From assembly GCA_963713505.1 (NCBI GenBank), contig CAVQMC010000021.1, positions 186,001-250,000 on the forward strand: a stretch of 64,000 nt of DNA, given 5' to 3'. The notes under the pieces were generated by a model. That model worked only from the letters and a program-made list of their open reading frames with translations. It was not told the origin of the DNA and did not search any database. Each line of letters opens with the position of its first letter. The stretch's first letter is position 1. Source of the DNA: CAVQMC01 sp963713505 (lineage in GTDB: Bacteria > Bacteroidota > Ignavibacteria > Ignavibacteriales > Ignavibacteriaceae). This document shows, one piece after another, positions 53,355-64,000 of this stretch. The position numbers and the translations under genes were made by a program.

Positions 53355-54964
53355 ATGATGAAAAGAATAAATAGCCTTATACTATTCTTAATACTCTCTC
53401 CCTTAATAATTGCACAAATAGAAACGGTACCTGCTGATAATGAGGTTTATCAATTTCTAAAAGAAATGCAGGTTCAAGGAATTCTAAAAAACTATAGTAG
53501 TGTTGTACTTCCGCTCTCAAGAGCCGAAGTTGTAAAAGATCTTATACAAATTGATAACTCAAAGAACCTAATCAGCAATGTTGAGCAACAATACCTTGAA
53601 AAACTTAAAGTGAAATTTAGTTTAAATCAAAACAATAGTTATAACAAACCTTTTAGTCTTTTAAATGATTTTCCCAATAATCTAGTTGTAAATTTATTCA
53701 AAGATGTTGAAAAGCATTTTTACTTTTATAGAGATTCAACTATTTCCTTTTATTCTGATTTAATTGGTGATTATAAATATATCTATTCAAGTCAATTTAA
53801 GGATAACAGTTCTTTAATTAATATTGGAGGAAGAGGCATACGGAAGTTATGAAATTGGTTAGGTTTTTACTTGGAAGCTACAAATGGAATTGTTAAGAAA
53901 TAATAGAAAGTTGCTTTACTTGATCCAAGAGTTAAAGCAAAGCTTCACATTTAATAATACTAAAATTGATTTCTTTGATGGGACAAAAGGATATTTAAGG
54001 TTTCAAAAGGGAATTATAAGTGCCGAATTAGGAAGAGAAAGAATATTATGGGGACAAAGCTATATTAATAGAATGATATTGTCTAATAATCCGCAATTAT
54101 TTGATTTTGTAAGATTTGATTTACATTATAAAAGTTTAAGTTATAATTTTTTACATGGATGGCTAGTACAACCTTCAACTATAGTTTATTCTGATTCTTT
54201 AGTAGGGAATATTAAAAATAAAGGGATCAAAATATTTAGCAATTAGTAGATTAGATTTTCAGCCAAGTAATTCTTTTTCCTTAGGTGTTTCGCAATTTGT
54301 AATATATGCAAATCGACCTTTTGAAGCTGCTTATTTAAACCCATTTTTATTTTGGGAATCGGCTCAGAGATGTTTAAACGATTTAGATAATTCTTTTTTG
54401 TCATTCGATTTAAGATACCTGATTTCAAATGGTTTGGAATTATCAGGCAATATTATTTTTGATGATATAAAACTAAGTGTCTTGACTAAAGGAGAATTTG
54501 CTAAAGTGGATAATCGATCAGCTTGGCAGGTCGGATTAATGTTTACTGATCCTATTTTCTTTAATAACTCAACATTGAAAATAGAGTATTTGCAAATCAG
54601 ACCATATACATTTTCTCATCCCGGTATTGGGGAATCATTAGATTATACAAATAATGGATACTTATTAAATTCAAATATCCAGCCAAATTCTGTCAGGTTT
54701 TCGACTGAATTGACATATAGGTTCTCTTCCAAATTGAATCTTATCTTAAATTATAATCACACTATACATGGAAAAAACACTTACGATGAAAATGGGAATT
54801 TGATTAAAAATGTAGGGGGAAATGTTTTTTATAATTATTCAATTTTATTTTCAAATACAGCTCCGCTTTTAGATGGTATTAAAGAGACTACCGATCAAAT
54901 AAACTTAGGATTAAGTTATGAATTTATTTTGGGCTATTATTTGATATATAAATTATCAATATAA
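53355..54964 (+). CDS. Wzi-type capsule-assembly outer-membrane barrel (frame interrupted)
   Basis: Wzi-family proteins are outer-membrane barrels that anchor capsule chains. A signal peptide (to about residue 20, IIAQIETVP) leads to a helical N-terminal domain (NEVYQFLKEMQVQGIL). Frames then give GSYEIG, GFYLEATNGIV, KVALLDPRVK/QSFTFNNTKIDFF, IISAELGRERILWGQSYINR, FRYLISNGLELSGNIIFDD-like strands and a terminal LSYEFILGYY. Breaks are near 53838-53850, 53898, 53935 and 54235. Homology resumes at each, so I join them. The gene follows the PGT gene by 5 bp. The remaining length, about 530 residues, is usual for Wzi. Confidence 0.8.
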
Positions 54965-55061
54965 TCAAGTGAAAAGTGAAGAAATTACAAATTCAAATAA
55001 TTCATATTTTTTTATGATTAAATTTGATTTTCAATAGATAGCATAATCTAACTTTAAATTT

Positions 55062-55076
55062 GGTTAAATTTTAACC
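55062..55076. promoter_or_regulatory. palindromic operator candidate before the C25 gene
   Basis: GGTTAAA-T-TTTAACC is a perfect 15-bp palindrome that abuts the -35 hexamer at 55077. This position is typical of a repressor or activator site. No cognate regulator is encoded in the window. Confidence 0.45.
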
Positions 55077-55105
55077 TTGACCAATCTTAAAAATTATTCT
55101 AATTT
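55077..55105 (+). promoter_or_regulatory. sigma70-like promoter of the C25 peptidase gene
   Basis: TTGACC (55077-55082) and TAATTT (55100-55105) are separated by 17 bp, the canonical sigma70 spacing, 23 bp before the ATG at 55129. AGGGAAT serves as the Shine-Dalgarno. Confidence 0.5.
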
Positions 55106-55128
55106 GAATAAAATTATTATAGGGAATT

Positions 55129-58100
55129 ATGAATTTTAAATTAACTGCAATTCTTGTAACTTCTTTTATTTTAATAACATTCAAGCCTGCATTCTCTCAA
55201 TCTTATAAAGTTTTAGAATCAAGTGGACAAAAAATTAAAATTGAATTTGATTTTAACGGAAGATATCAAATAAAAGATACTTTAATCAATAATGTTAAGT
55301 TTAATTTCATAAAAGGCGGACAATCAGTTACTAGGAACCCAGGTGATCCCTGGCTTCCGGATGTTAATTTAAACATTGCCGTACCATTCAATTCATCGCC
55401 GACTCTCAAAATTATAAATGCTGTTAAACAGAATATTACAAACAAATTAATTTTACCTTTTCCCGATTCATTAAACGAAGATTTTAGTAAAATGCGGTTT
55501 AATGAAAAATTATATAGTGCAAATCAATTTTTCCCTAAAAATTCTTCTGAAATTATAAGTAGTTATGTGTTTAGGTATATTAAAGTTGTACAATTAAGCA
55601 TTTCACCTTATCAATTTAACCCACTTACTAGAGAATTATTGTTTAACAGACATTTAGTAGTCGAAATTGATTTTCAGTTGGACCCGCAGAATAAAACAAT
55701 TTATCAAAATGTAAATGATAAGCTAACAAGTGAATTTGTTAAGACAGGCGTTATAAATTCGAATCAAGCATCAAATTTTATTTCAAAAGAAATTAAAACT
55801 AATATGTCACCTCTTTCGGAAAATTATTGGTATAATCCAAATAAAAATTATTATAAAATTTATTTAAATAAGAAGGGGATTTATCGGGTTACTTATGATT
55901 GGCTTGTTTCAAATGGTGTCCCTGCAAATACTGGGCTTCAAAATGGACAATTAGAGATTATTAATAATGGGAATGAATTGCCGCTGGATATTGTAGATGT
56001 TAATAATAATGGTTTATTCGATTCAGGAGATTATTTCCAATTTGCTGGAGATAGAGCCCAGCCTACAACACCTTATACTTATTTTAATATTTACAATACT
56101 TCAAACGTTTATTGGTTTTCATACCAGGCGGATTCAGTATATAAATATAAATCTATTGATGGTTACCCTAATACATATTATGATGAAGTTAGTACTGTTT
56201 TTCAAACTAAGCATTTTGAGCAAGATATTAGTTATCAAACTTTAGGACATGCACCTAATGATCATAGGGATTACTGGCTTTGGGGGAATGTAGAAGCAAG
56301 GGATCATCAACCTTACTATCTATTTAGATATTCATTTGGTGATAGTTTAGCAAGTTATATTGATCCAAACAATACTAATATTACTCTGAAAGTTAATATG
56401 CAGGGTATGACGGCACCATCTTGTACTTACGGCCATGATGTTATAATAAAATTCAATGGATATTGGGTAGATTCTTTAAGATGGAATGCACAAGATAATA
56501 TAACCGGTCAAACCACGTTCCCAGTCAGTATATATTCAGGACAAGATAGCATTCCACTAAATCCTTTCCTGAATAAATTTGAGGCTGAGGCTTATGGTTA
56601 TAACTGTGATCCCAGTGATCAATCAAGAATGAATTGGTTTGAGGTTAGTTTCTGGAGAAAACTTAAGGTTAATTCTGATAGTATTCAATTTATTAGCCCA
56701 CCCAGTGTTGAAGGCTTGCATACAGTAAAATTATGGAGATGGTTTGCCGACAATATGAAGATTTATATCCCTTCACGAGGCAAAATGATTGATAATCCTT
56801 ACATATCTAATAATTCTCAGCAAGAAGTTTATTTTAATGATACTCTACAGCCTGGTACACAGTATTATTGCTATTCCAATAATGTATTTTATACACCGGA
56901 CTCAATGAAAGCAGATATTTCTTCCGATTTAAGAAATCCTAATAATGCAGCAGATTATATAATAATTACTCATTCTAAATTTGAATCAGTTGCCCAGAGG
57001 TTGGCTCAGTATAGATCGAACTATTTGCCAGGATATGCTAACCCCAGAGTTAAAATTGTCAATATAAAAGATGTTTATGATGAATTTTCTTATGGTCTTC
57101 GGGATCCATTAGCGATGAATTATTTTTTAAAATATGCCTTTGAAAATTGGCAATCACCTTCTCCAGCTTATGTAGTACTGGTAGGAGATATGAGCCACGA
57201 TTATAGGCATATATACTCAAGCAGCCGGGAAAATTACATAGCTTCAATACCTTTTCAGGCAATTGAATATGGTCAAGCTCCTAGTGATAACATGATAGTG
57301 GCATTTGAAGGAAACGATGTGGTTCCGGATATGATTATCGGACGAATCTCATGCGAAACAGTGGATGAAGGCAATATAATCCTAGATAAAACAATAAATT
57401 ATCCTGCAGATAATAATAAGGAGTGGAAGCAAAATGTTTTACTATTAGCCTCGGGATTAAATTATGAAGATCAACTGCAGTTTGGATTTAATGCCGCTAG
57501 TAATTATTTGGATTCATATTATCTTGAACCAAATGGAATACACGCTTCAAAGGTTTTTAATTTTCCAGCTACACCTGAAGATATGAAATACCAGGGAAGC
57601 GGCCCAGAGATGCGGCATCAAATTGATAATGGAACAGTTTTAACCAATTATTATGGACATGGCGGCGGTGGTCAATGGGATTTAGTATTTACCAATGATG
57701 ATATTTACGAATTACACAATGGAGATAAATTACCTGTTATTTTAAGTGTAACGTGCTATACAGGACATTTTGATGACCAGGATTGTTTCGGTGAAAAATT
57801 CATTAAAGTTCCGGATAAAGGTTGTGTTGGCTTTTGGGGAAGCACGGTTTTAACACTTTGGTCTTCAGGTCAAATTATTAATAATCAATTCTTTAAAGAT
57901 GTTTTTAGTAGAAAAGATTATGTTGTTGGACAGGCAATTTTAAAGGCAAAAACAAGCATTCCACCGGTTGGCGGAAATGCAACTCAAATAGCAGTACTTT
58001 CTTATTTGGGTGATCCAGCTTTAAAATTGCCTTACCCGAAAAACCTGATTTTGTTATTAATCCTCAGGACATTACCATAAACCCTCAAAATCCATTAAAA

Positions 58101-60873
58101 AATGATACTGTTCAAGTTAAAATAATGCTGCATAACCTTGGAGTATCTTTTCCGAACGATTCAGTTAGGTTTGAATTATATAAGAACTCCGTCAATCCTT
58201 CAAATCTAATTAAAAGAGTTAAAGTATTAAATTTTGGTGAGACAGATTCAGTATTAATTAATTGGATACCAACCGAATCCGGAACATATAACCTTATTGC
58301 TCAGATAAATGGTGATCATCATATAGATGAAGATGATTACAGTGACAATACTGCATCAGCAGAATTTTCGGTTTTTGATTTTGGACAACCTAATATTGTA
58401 AAACCTGTCAATGGATTATTATACAAATAATGATAAAATAGACTTTTTATTTATTGACATTGGAATGTATATTTTAATAGGAATTTAAATTATCTGATAG
58501 AAATAGATACTACAACAAACTTTAATTCACCTTTAAAGATAACATCGCCTTCTATAACTCCTATAGATGGAATTTTACGGTGGAAATCACCTTCCATGCA
58601 GCCAGGAAATTATTTTTGGCGGGCTACAATATTTGATCAATCTGATACAAATACAAGTCCAGTAAATATTTTTACAATCACAAATCAAAAGGGTAGCGGT
58701 TATCTTGCTGAAAAATCCCATTTAAAAACATTTTCATTAGATAACGTAAATTATGTTGATTCTTTACAAGGTTTGATTTTAAATATTTCTCAGAATACCT
58801 CCACATCCTGATAATGCAGAAGTTGTTGATTCGGTAATGTTTAACTTACCACTTGATTCTACAAAAGCTACAACTTATACAACAGATGGGAAATATATTT
58901 ATTATGGTAATCTAACATATTATACATCAGGAAATGCAAGTAAAATTTATAAAATAGGAACTGGAAATGAAGGAACAATAAAGGGATTAAATTATGGAGC
59001 AATTCCCAATTTTTTGTTGAAACTAAAAAATCAATTTTTTTATTATAGTGATGGTTCAATTTATATACCGGATTCTTCCGGAAGAGAAATGATAAAAATT
59101 AATCCTGTTTCTGGGGATACTACTCAGATATTATCTTCCGCAAGCAATTATTCCATCACTCGATGGTATATTACGAAATGGTAAATATTATACATGCAAC
59201 GGATGGTCGTATATGTTTATAATTTAACAAGTGGTTACGATACCTTGAGGAACAAATATACATTACGTGTATCTGGATCCTCAAAATGGCTGGCAGAAGG
59301 TTGGAGAGGATAAAACTATGAATGGAAGCTCTGCTTATGGATTTCAAAGTTTTTTTGTTGTTGACGGATATCTTTTTACTTATGAAGCTTATCATCCGGC
59401 TATATGAGAAGATTTAAAATTTCAGATGGATACTTTTGAAGAAGAATGGCTATCGTATACAAAAGAACTTATTATTATTTTCAGCATGGACATATGATTG
59501 GGTAGATAATTTTATTATATGCAGGCATTTTTCATCTGCGACCTAATTATAGACCAGGTTTTTATAAATTTTTAGGCACTCATCAACAAGCGTCTGGCTC
59601 AATTACTTCTCAAGAAATTGGTCCCGCATTAAATTGGAATTCATTGGATTATAACTTTGATCTAACTGGTTCTCAAGGTCATTATAAAGCTTATCTTTTA
59701 GGGAAAAATACTATTTCTAAAAATTGGGATACTTTAAATACAAATCTACCTTCGAGTTATTCATTAAGTAATATAAATGCTCGACAATATGATTATTTAA
59801 AAGTTTATTATTCACTTGTTGATTCAGCATTAGGTGCAGATCAACCGATGAAATTAAAATCACTTAATGTAGATTATTCTTATCCTCCTGAAATTACTTT
59901 ATTTCCTGGTGAAATTAGTTTTGCTAAAGATACTTTGCTGCAGGGATTTAATAATGATATGACTGTCAAAGTTCATAATGTAGGTTATTCAGATGCAGAT
60001 AGTCTGACCATGAATTTTACTTTTAATGAATTAGACACTCTTTTTTATTCAAAACTAATGTCTTTAAAAGTTGATTCATCAAAAACCATAAATTATTCAA
60101 TAAGTACGGATCATTTATTATATACAAGCCCACTTTCTTATAATTCTGTTACAGTAGATGCAAAAATTCCTTCATCAGAATATTTTACTTTTAACAATGC
60201 TGTAACAAAAGGGTTTTATGTATCAAGGGATTCAATAAAACCAACTTTCAATATTACTTTTGATGGAAAAGAAATAATTGATGGTGATGTAGTTTCTGCA
60301 ACTCCTAAAGTGTTAATTACACTTAAGGATAATAGCCCTCTCCCATTAGATACTAGCGATTTTACAATTGTATATGATAATTATCCTCTGAATTTTAATA
60401 GTCCAGATATTGAATATACTTATACTCCGTATCCAAATTCTGAGTCTACCATTTTATGGACTCCGACATTACCTGACGGAGTGCATACTTTGGAGGTATT
60501 AGCAAAAGATGCCTCAGGTAATTTTTTTGATACTACATCTCAACGAATAACTTTTGAAGTAGCAAATTCACCTCAGCTTAAAAATGTGTATAACTATCCT
60601 AACCCATTTAAAACTGATACTTATTTTACATTTCAAGTTGGATCAATAATTCCGGAAACATTTGATATTAAAATATTTACTGTCGCTGGAAGACTTATTA
60701 GAGAAATAAATGTCCCCTCATCTGAATTACAGCCAGGATTTAATAGAATTTACTGGAATGGAAGGGATCAGGATGGTGATGATTTGGCAAATGGATTATA
60801 CTTTTATAAAATCATTGCAAAAATGGCAGGTGAAGTAAAAACTGTAACTCAAAAGTTGGCAAAAATCCAATAA
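55129..60873 (+). CDS. very large C25 (gingipain-family) peptidase with CARDB and T9SS sorting domain, PorU2-like (frame interrupted)
   Basis: The signal peptide ends near FSQS (residue 25). An N-terminal prodomain (GGQSVTRNPGDPWLPDVNLN) precedes a C25 caspase-like domain with catalytic His844 (NYYGHGGGGQWD) and Cys876 (SVTCYTGHF), 32 residues apart as in gingipains. The continuous ORF ends at 58080. A missing A at CCGAAAAACCT (about 58043) restores INPQNPLKNDTVQVKI, a CARDB-like domain. Breaks near 58430, 58790 and several in 59160-59640 interrupt propeller-like repeats (DGKYIYYGNLTYY). An unbroken frame from 59644 ends in a FlgD-like Ig and sorting domain (VYNYPNPFKTDTYFTFQV, NGLYFYKIIAKM). 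PorU and PorU2 process T9SS cargo; this gene's length and own sorting domain favour PorU2. Confidence 0.85.
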
Positions 60874-60923
60874 CTTTTTATCTTTAATAATTAATTGATT
60901 TATTTTAATGAAAAGGAGTGCAA

Positions 60924-62756
60924 ATGTGTGGAATTGTCGGTTATATTGGGGAAAAGAACTGTGTACCGATACTGATTAATGGTTTAAAGAGATTAGAATA
61001 TAGAGGTTATGATTCTGCCGGTATCGGTATTATTGATAATGATAATTCCAGAGTTATTAAAAACAAGGGCAAAGTATCCTTACTAGAAGAAAGAATTGAT
61101 AATTTACATTTAAAAGCTACTTTAGGAATCGGACACACACGTTGGGCTACTCATGGAATCCCAAATGAAATAAATGCGCACCCTCATTCAAACGAAAATA
61201 AAGACTTATTTGTCATTCATAATGGTATAATAGAAAATTTTAGAATTTTAAAAACCGGTCTTCAAAAACTTGGTTATAAATTTGTTAGCGATACAGATTC
61301 AGAAGTACTGCCGCATCTTATTGACAGTTTTTTAAAAAAAGGATATAATTTATTTAAATCTGTTCGTTTAGCGTTAAATGAAGTTGAAGGTACTTATGGT
61401 TTAGTCGTAGTTTATAATAAGGAACCTGATAAACTAGTTGCTGCTCGTAAAGGTTCTCCTTTGGTTTTGGGAATTGGAGATAACGAAAATTTTGTTGCCT
61501 CAGATGTTTCTGCAATTATTGCCCACACTAAACAAGTTGTTTATCTGGAGGATGGAGAATTAGTAGAAGTTTATAAAGATCACTTTTGCGCAAAAACAAT
61601 TGCAGATAATAATATAGAAAAAGAAGTCCATGAAATTAGTATGACCCTTGATGAAATTGATAAAAGCGGTTATGCTCATTTTATGCTTAAAGAGATAATG
61701 GAGCAGCCTGATTCAATAGAAAATTCAATGAGAGGTCGATTACTAATCGATGAGGGAACCTCTAAGTTAGGCGGTTTAAGTTATGTAATTGAAAAATTAG
61801 CAAATTCAAAAAGAATTATAATCTCTGCTTGCGGTACATCCTGGCACGCAGGCTTAGTAGGAGAATATATGTTTGAAGAATTTGCCCAAATTCCCACAGA
61901 AGTTGAATATGCTTCCGAATTTCGTTATAGAAATCCAATCATTAATAAAGACGATGCAATATTTTTTATTTCTCAAAGCGGTGAAACGGCAGATACATTA
62001 GCTGCTCTAAGAGAAGCAAAAATTCGAGGTGCTTTAGTTTTGGGTATATGCAATGTGGTTGGAAGTTCTATTGCCAGAGAAAGTATGGCTGGAGTTTATA
62101 CACACGCTGGTCCTGAAATAGGTGTTGCATCTACAAAAGCTTTTACATCCCAATTGGTTGTACTGGCTCTTATTTCACTCCTTGTTTCAAGAAAGAGACA
62201 AATGAGTATGGAAGAAGGACTTGAAATAGTAAAAGAATTGGAAAAAATTCCAAGCAAAATTTCACAAATATTAACGTTAAATGATGAAATTGAAAAAATC
62301 GCTACTGAATTTAAAGATGCCAAAAATTTCCTATACTTAGGTAGAGGATATAACTTCCCTGTTGCTTTAGAAGGTGCGTTGAAATTAAAAGAAATTAGTT
62401 ATATCCATGCTGAAGGTTATCCTGCTGCAGAAATGAAACATGGACCAATTGCTTTAATAGATGAAAATATGCCGGCTGTATTTATTGCTCCAAAGGATGC
62501 AACTTATGAAAAAATAATTAGTAATATCGAGGAAGTTAAAGCACGAAAAGGAAAAATTATTGCTATTGCCAGTGAAAATGATAGAAATATTGATCAACTT
62601 GTCGATTATTCAATTAAAGTACCCGAAACTATAAAAATGTTAACTCCAATTTTGACTGTAATTCCATTGCAATTATTAGCATATCATATTGCTGTAAAAA
62701 AAGGTCTAAATGTAGACCAACCTAGAAATCTTGCAAAAAGTGTTACAGTTGAATGA
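60924..62756 (+). CDS. glmS: glucosamine-6-phosphate synthase
   Basis: GlmS makes glucosamine-6-phosphate from fructose-6-phosphate and glutamine. I chose ATG 60924 because Cys2 of MCGIVGYIG must be the processed N-terminal nucleophile; the in-frame GTG at 60918 is part of the AAAGGAG region. The glutaminase loop GIGHTRWATHGIPNEINAHP and the two SIS domains (SACGTSWHAG, SQSGETADTLAALREA, YLGRGYNFPVALEGALKLKE) are complete to KSVTVE at the end. At 610 residues it is full length. It supplies UDP-GlcNAc for peptidoglycan, LPS and the neighbouring capsule. Confidence 0.97.
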   Translation: MCGIVGYIGEKNCVPILINGLKRLEYRGYDSAGIGIIDNDNSRVIKNKGKVSLLEERIDNLHLKATLGIGHTRWATHGIPNEINAHPHSNENKDLFVIHNGIIENFRILKTGLQKLGYKFVSDTDSEVLPHLIDSFLKKGYNLFKSVRLALNEVEGTYGLVVVYNKEPDKLVAARKGSPLVLGIGDNENFVASDVSAIIAHTKQVVYLEDGELVEVYKDHFCAKTIADNNIEKEVHEISMTLDEIDKSGYAHFMLKEIMEQPDSIENSMRGRLLIDEGTSKLGGLSYVIEKLANSKRIIISACGTSWHAGLVGEYMFEEFAQIPTEVEYASEFRYRNPIINKDDAIFFISQSGETADTLAALREAKIRGALVLGICNVVGSSIARESMAGVYTHAGPEIGVASTKAFTSQLVVLALISLLVSRKRQMSMEEGLEIVKELEKIPSKISQILTLNDEIEKIATEFKDAKNFLYLGRGYNFPVALEGALKLKEISYIHAEGYPAAEMKHGPIALIDENMPAVFIAPKDATYEKIISNIEEVKARKGKIIAIASENDRNIDQLVDYSIKVPETIKMLTPILTVIPLQLLAYHIAVKKGLNVDQPRNLAKSVTVE

Positions 62757-62893
62757 TAACTATTTTAGCATATTTTCTTCTTAAGTTTATGTAAATTAGA
62801 AATTAAAGAAATATTATTATTGCAAATAATATATAGATAATGTTCTTCCATTTCGAAACTTTATATTTAATAATATTATATTAAACAATTAAG

Positions 62894-63759
62894 ATGGGTA
62901 ATCATGATGTAAAACATTGGGCTGAATGTTATAATAATGTAATTTGGATTGATGAAATTCCTTGGTATATAAGCAATAAATTCTTGAACCATTATCAGCT
63001 CCTCACAATACAAATAATATTAATCGTAAAAAATTACAAGACGTTCTCAAACAAACTAATGCATTATTAGCTATCTGGGTGGATAATTGGGATTGCGAAA
63101 AATCAGAGTGGTGGTATACATGCTGTGATGATGAGAATTATGATTTGAAGATTATTAAAAGCCCGAGTATGAAACGTGATACAAAAAAAGGTTTACGTGA
63201 ATGTAAAATCTGTGAGATCGATCCTCAAAATTTTATTGAACTATCATATGATATATATAAAAATAGTAGATTATCTTATGGAGAAAAAAAATCAAAAATA
63301 CTCTCAAAAAGTATGTATGAACAAATCGTTTTGAAAAGAAAAAAATATTATGGATATAAAATTTGGGGAGCTTTTGTTGGTAATAATTTAGCTGCTTACT
63401 CAACTCCAATAACATTAGATAATGCAACTTTACTTAGTGAAACCAGATCGGATCGCAAATTTTACAAACAAAACCCTAATAATGCTTTATTTTATGAAAT
63501 GACAAAATATTATTTGAATAAAGAGAAAGTGTTATACGTAAGTAATGGTCATCGTACAATATTACATCCTACTTCTATTAACGATTTTCTTTTGCGTTTA
63601 GGATTTCGTAAAGTTTATTGTAAACTAAATGTTGAATTATCTACTAAAGCAAAAGTAATTTCATATCTTAGGACTAATGGGTTAAATAACCTTACAAATT
63701 TGCTTTTAAATGTACTACCAGTTAAAAAGAAAAATTTCAAGCTTTTTCTAAACTTATAG
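62894..63759 (+). CDS. GNAT/FemAB-like acyltransferase-type protein (frame interrupted)
   Basis: From ATG 62894 the frame reads MGNHDVKHWAECYNNVIWID, then breaks near 62982 and rejoins as ILEPLSAPHNTNNINRKKLQ, reaching ATWV-like LLAIWVDNWDCEKSEWW. A single-piece ORF covers 63079-63759. The C-terminal half (GYKIWGAFVGNNLAAYST, LFYEMTKYYLN, NDFLLRLGFRKVYCK) has the shape of a GNAT or FemAB acyltransferase half-domain. I recognise no specific enzyme. Many W, C and Y residues in the first half are unusual. It is 137 bp after glmS and may belong to a further glycan-modification block. Confidence 0.65.
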
Positions 63760-63783
63760 AAATAAGTAAAACATTTTAATGCA

Positions 63784-64000
63784 ATGCTTAATTTTAGCGA
63801 TTTATTTTTTATAATAAAAAAACTTTTCTGGGTTTATGAGTATTGTGTGATATATAATCTAGGAAACAAAATTGATATAAAAACTATAAATGATAATATA
63901 ATAGTATATTCAGAGTATAAAAATATTCCGAATTTCATTATTCAAAAACTAAATATCAGATTTTTTCTGAATCCGCTTTTTCATAGAATCAAATCTAAAA
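63784..64000 (+). CDS. unidentified ORF truncated by the window edge
   Basis: ATG 63784 opens a frame that continues through base 64000 without a stop (72 codons: MLNFSDLFFIIKKLFWVYEY...). It is hydrophobic near the start and rich in Ile, Asn and Lys later. It begins 24 bp after the GNAT-like gene in the same direction. I recognise no family in the visible part. Confidence 0.55.
   Translation, partial: MLNFSDLFFIIKKLFWVYEYCVIYNLGNKIDIKTINDNIIVYSEYKNIPNFIIQKLNIRFFLNPLFHRIKSK

Noticed and set aside
1..64000. tRNA, rRNA, CRISPR arrays or insertion sequences
   Set aside because: No cloverleaf with a T-loop box, no ribosomal RNA core, no regularly spaced repeats and no transposase or terminal inverted repeats were found by reading.

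Overview
The window reads as chromosomal DNA from an AT-rich (about one third G+C by eye) Gram-negative bacterium of the Bacteroidota/Chlorobiota/Ignavibacteriota lineage. The evidence is type IX secretion (T9SS) components (two PorV/PorQ-type barrels, a C25 gingipain-family peptidase, FlgD-like/T9SS C-terminal sorting domains), Wzi-type capsule barrels, and TAnnTTTG-like promoter boxes beside sigma70-like ones. I lean to an Ignavibacteria-type organism, but that placement is inference. TTG start codons are frequent (at least eleven genes, several with good Shine-Dalgarno sequences), and three genes seem to begin at ATT or ATC.

Layout. 0-2.5 kb: the 3' end of a propeller/T9SS-sorted protein, then two tandem PorV/PorQ-like barrels. 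2.5-9.4 kb: a small envelope-glycan locus (two GT-C membrane glycosyltransferases, a FemAB/GNAT-like protein, GT4, methyltransferase, GT9). 9.4-16.4 kb: housekeeping genes (glycerate kinase, thyA-folA, mutL, methylmalonyl-CoA mutase catalytic subunit, UbiA-type prenyltransferase). 16.4-18.1 kb: a CNNM/CBS transporter and a DCC-family protein, both cut by many frameshifts. 18.2-22.6 kb: tgt-yajC, ribBA, nfeD. 22.6-30.3 kb, minus strand: lipoprotein, ndk, sucD, gatA, tatA, purQ, purS, pssA, psd and a PurC-like gene, the last five tightly packed. 30.5-34.1 kb: ebfC-recR, methyltransferase, twin lipoproteins, ftsX.

34.1-55 kb is a large exopolysaccharide/capsule locus: SLBB protein, Wzc-like tyrosine kinase, Wza-like export protein, a second Wzz, UDP-glucuronate decarboxylase, MurJ/Wzx flippase, methyltransferase, GT9, asparagine-synthetase-like protein lacking the glutaminase cysteine, GT4, Wzy, GT2, two DegT aminotransferases, phosphoglycosyl transferase and Wzi. 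It is followed by a very large C25 peptidase with a T9SS sorting domain (55.1-60.9 kb), glmS, an acetyltransferase-like gene and a truncated ORF. The locus can be read as a Wzx/Wzy pathway: PglC-like priming, GT assembly, flipping, polymerisation with two Wzz-type regulators, kinase-controlled export and Wzi surface retention. GlmS supplies amino sugar.

A strong overall feature is the number of single-base frame breaks in otherwise well-conserved genes, including probably essential ones (gatA, purQ, pssA). They cluster at 0.5-2.2, 16.4-18.1, 26-28.6, 50.0-50.2, 53.8-54.3 and 58.0-59.7 kb, while 2.5-16.4 and 30.5-40.7 kb are clean. I read most of them as consensus indel errors, and annotate the interrupted genes over their full reconstructed span. 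No tRNA, rRNA, CRISPR array or insertion sequence was seen.
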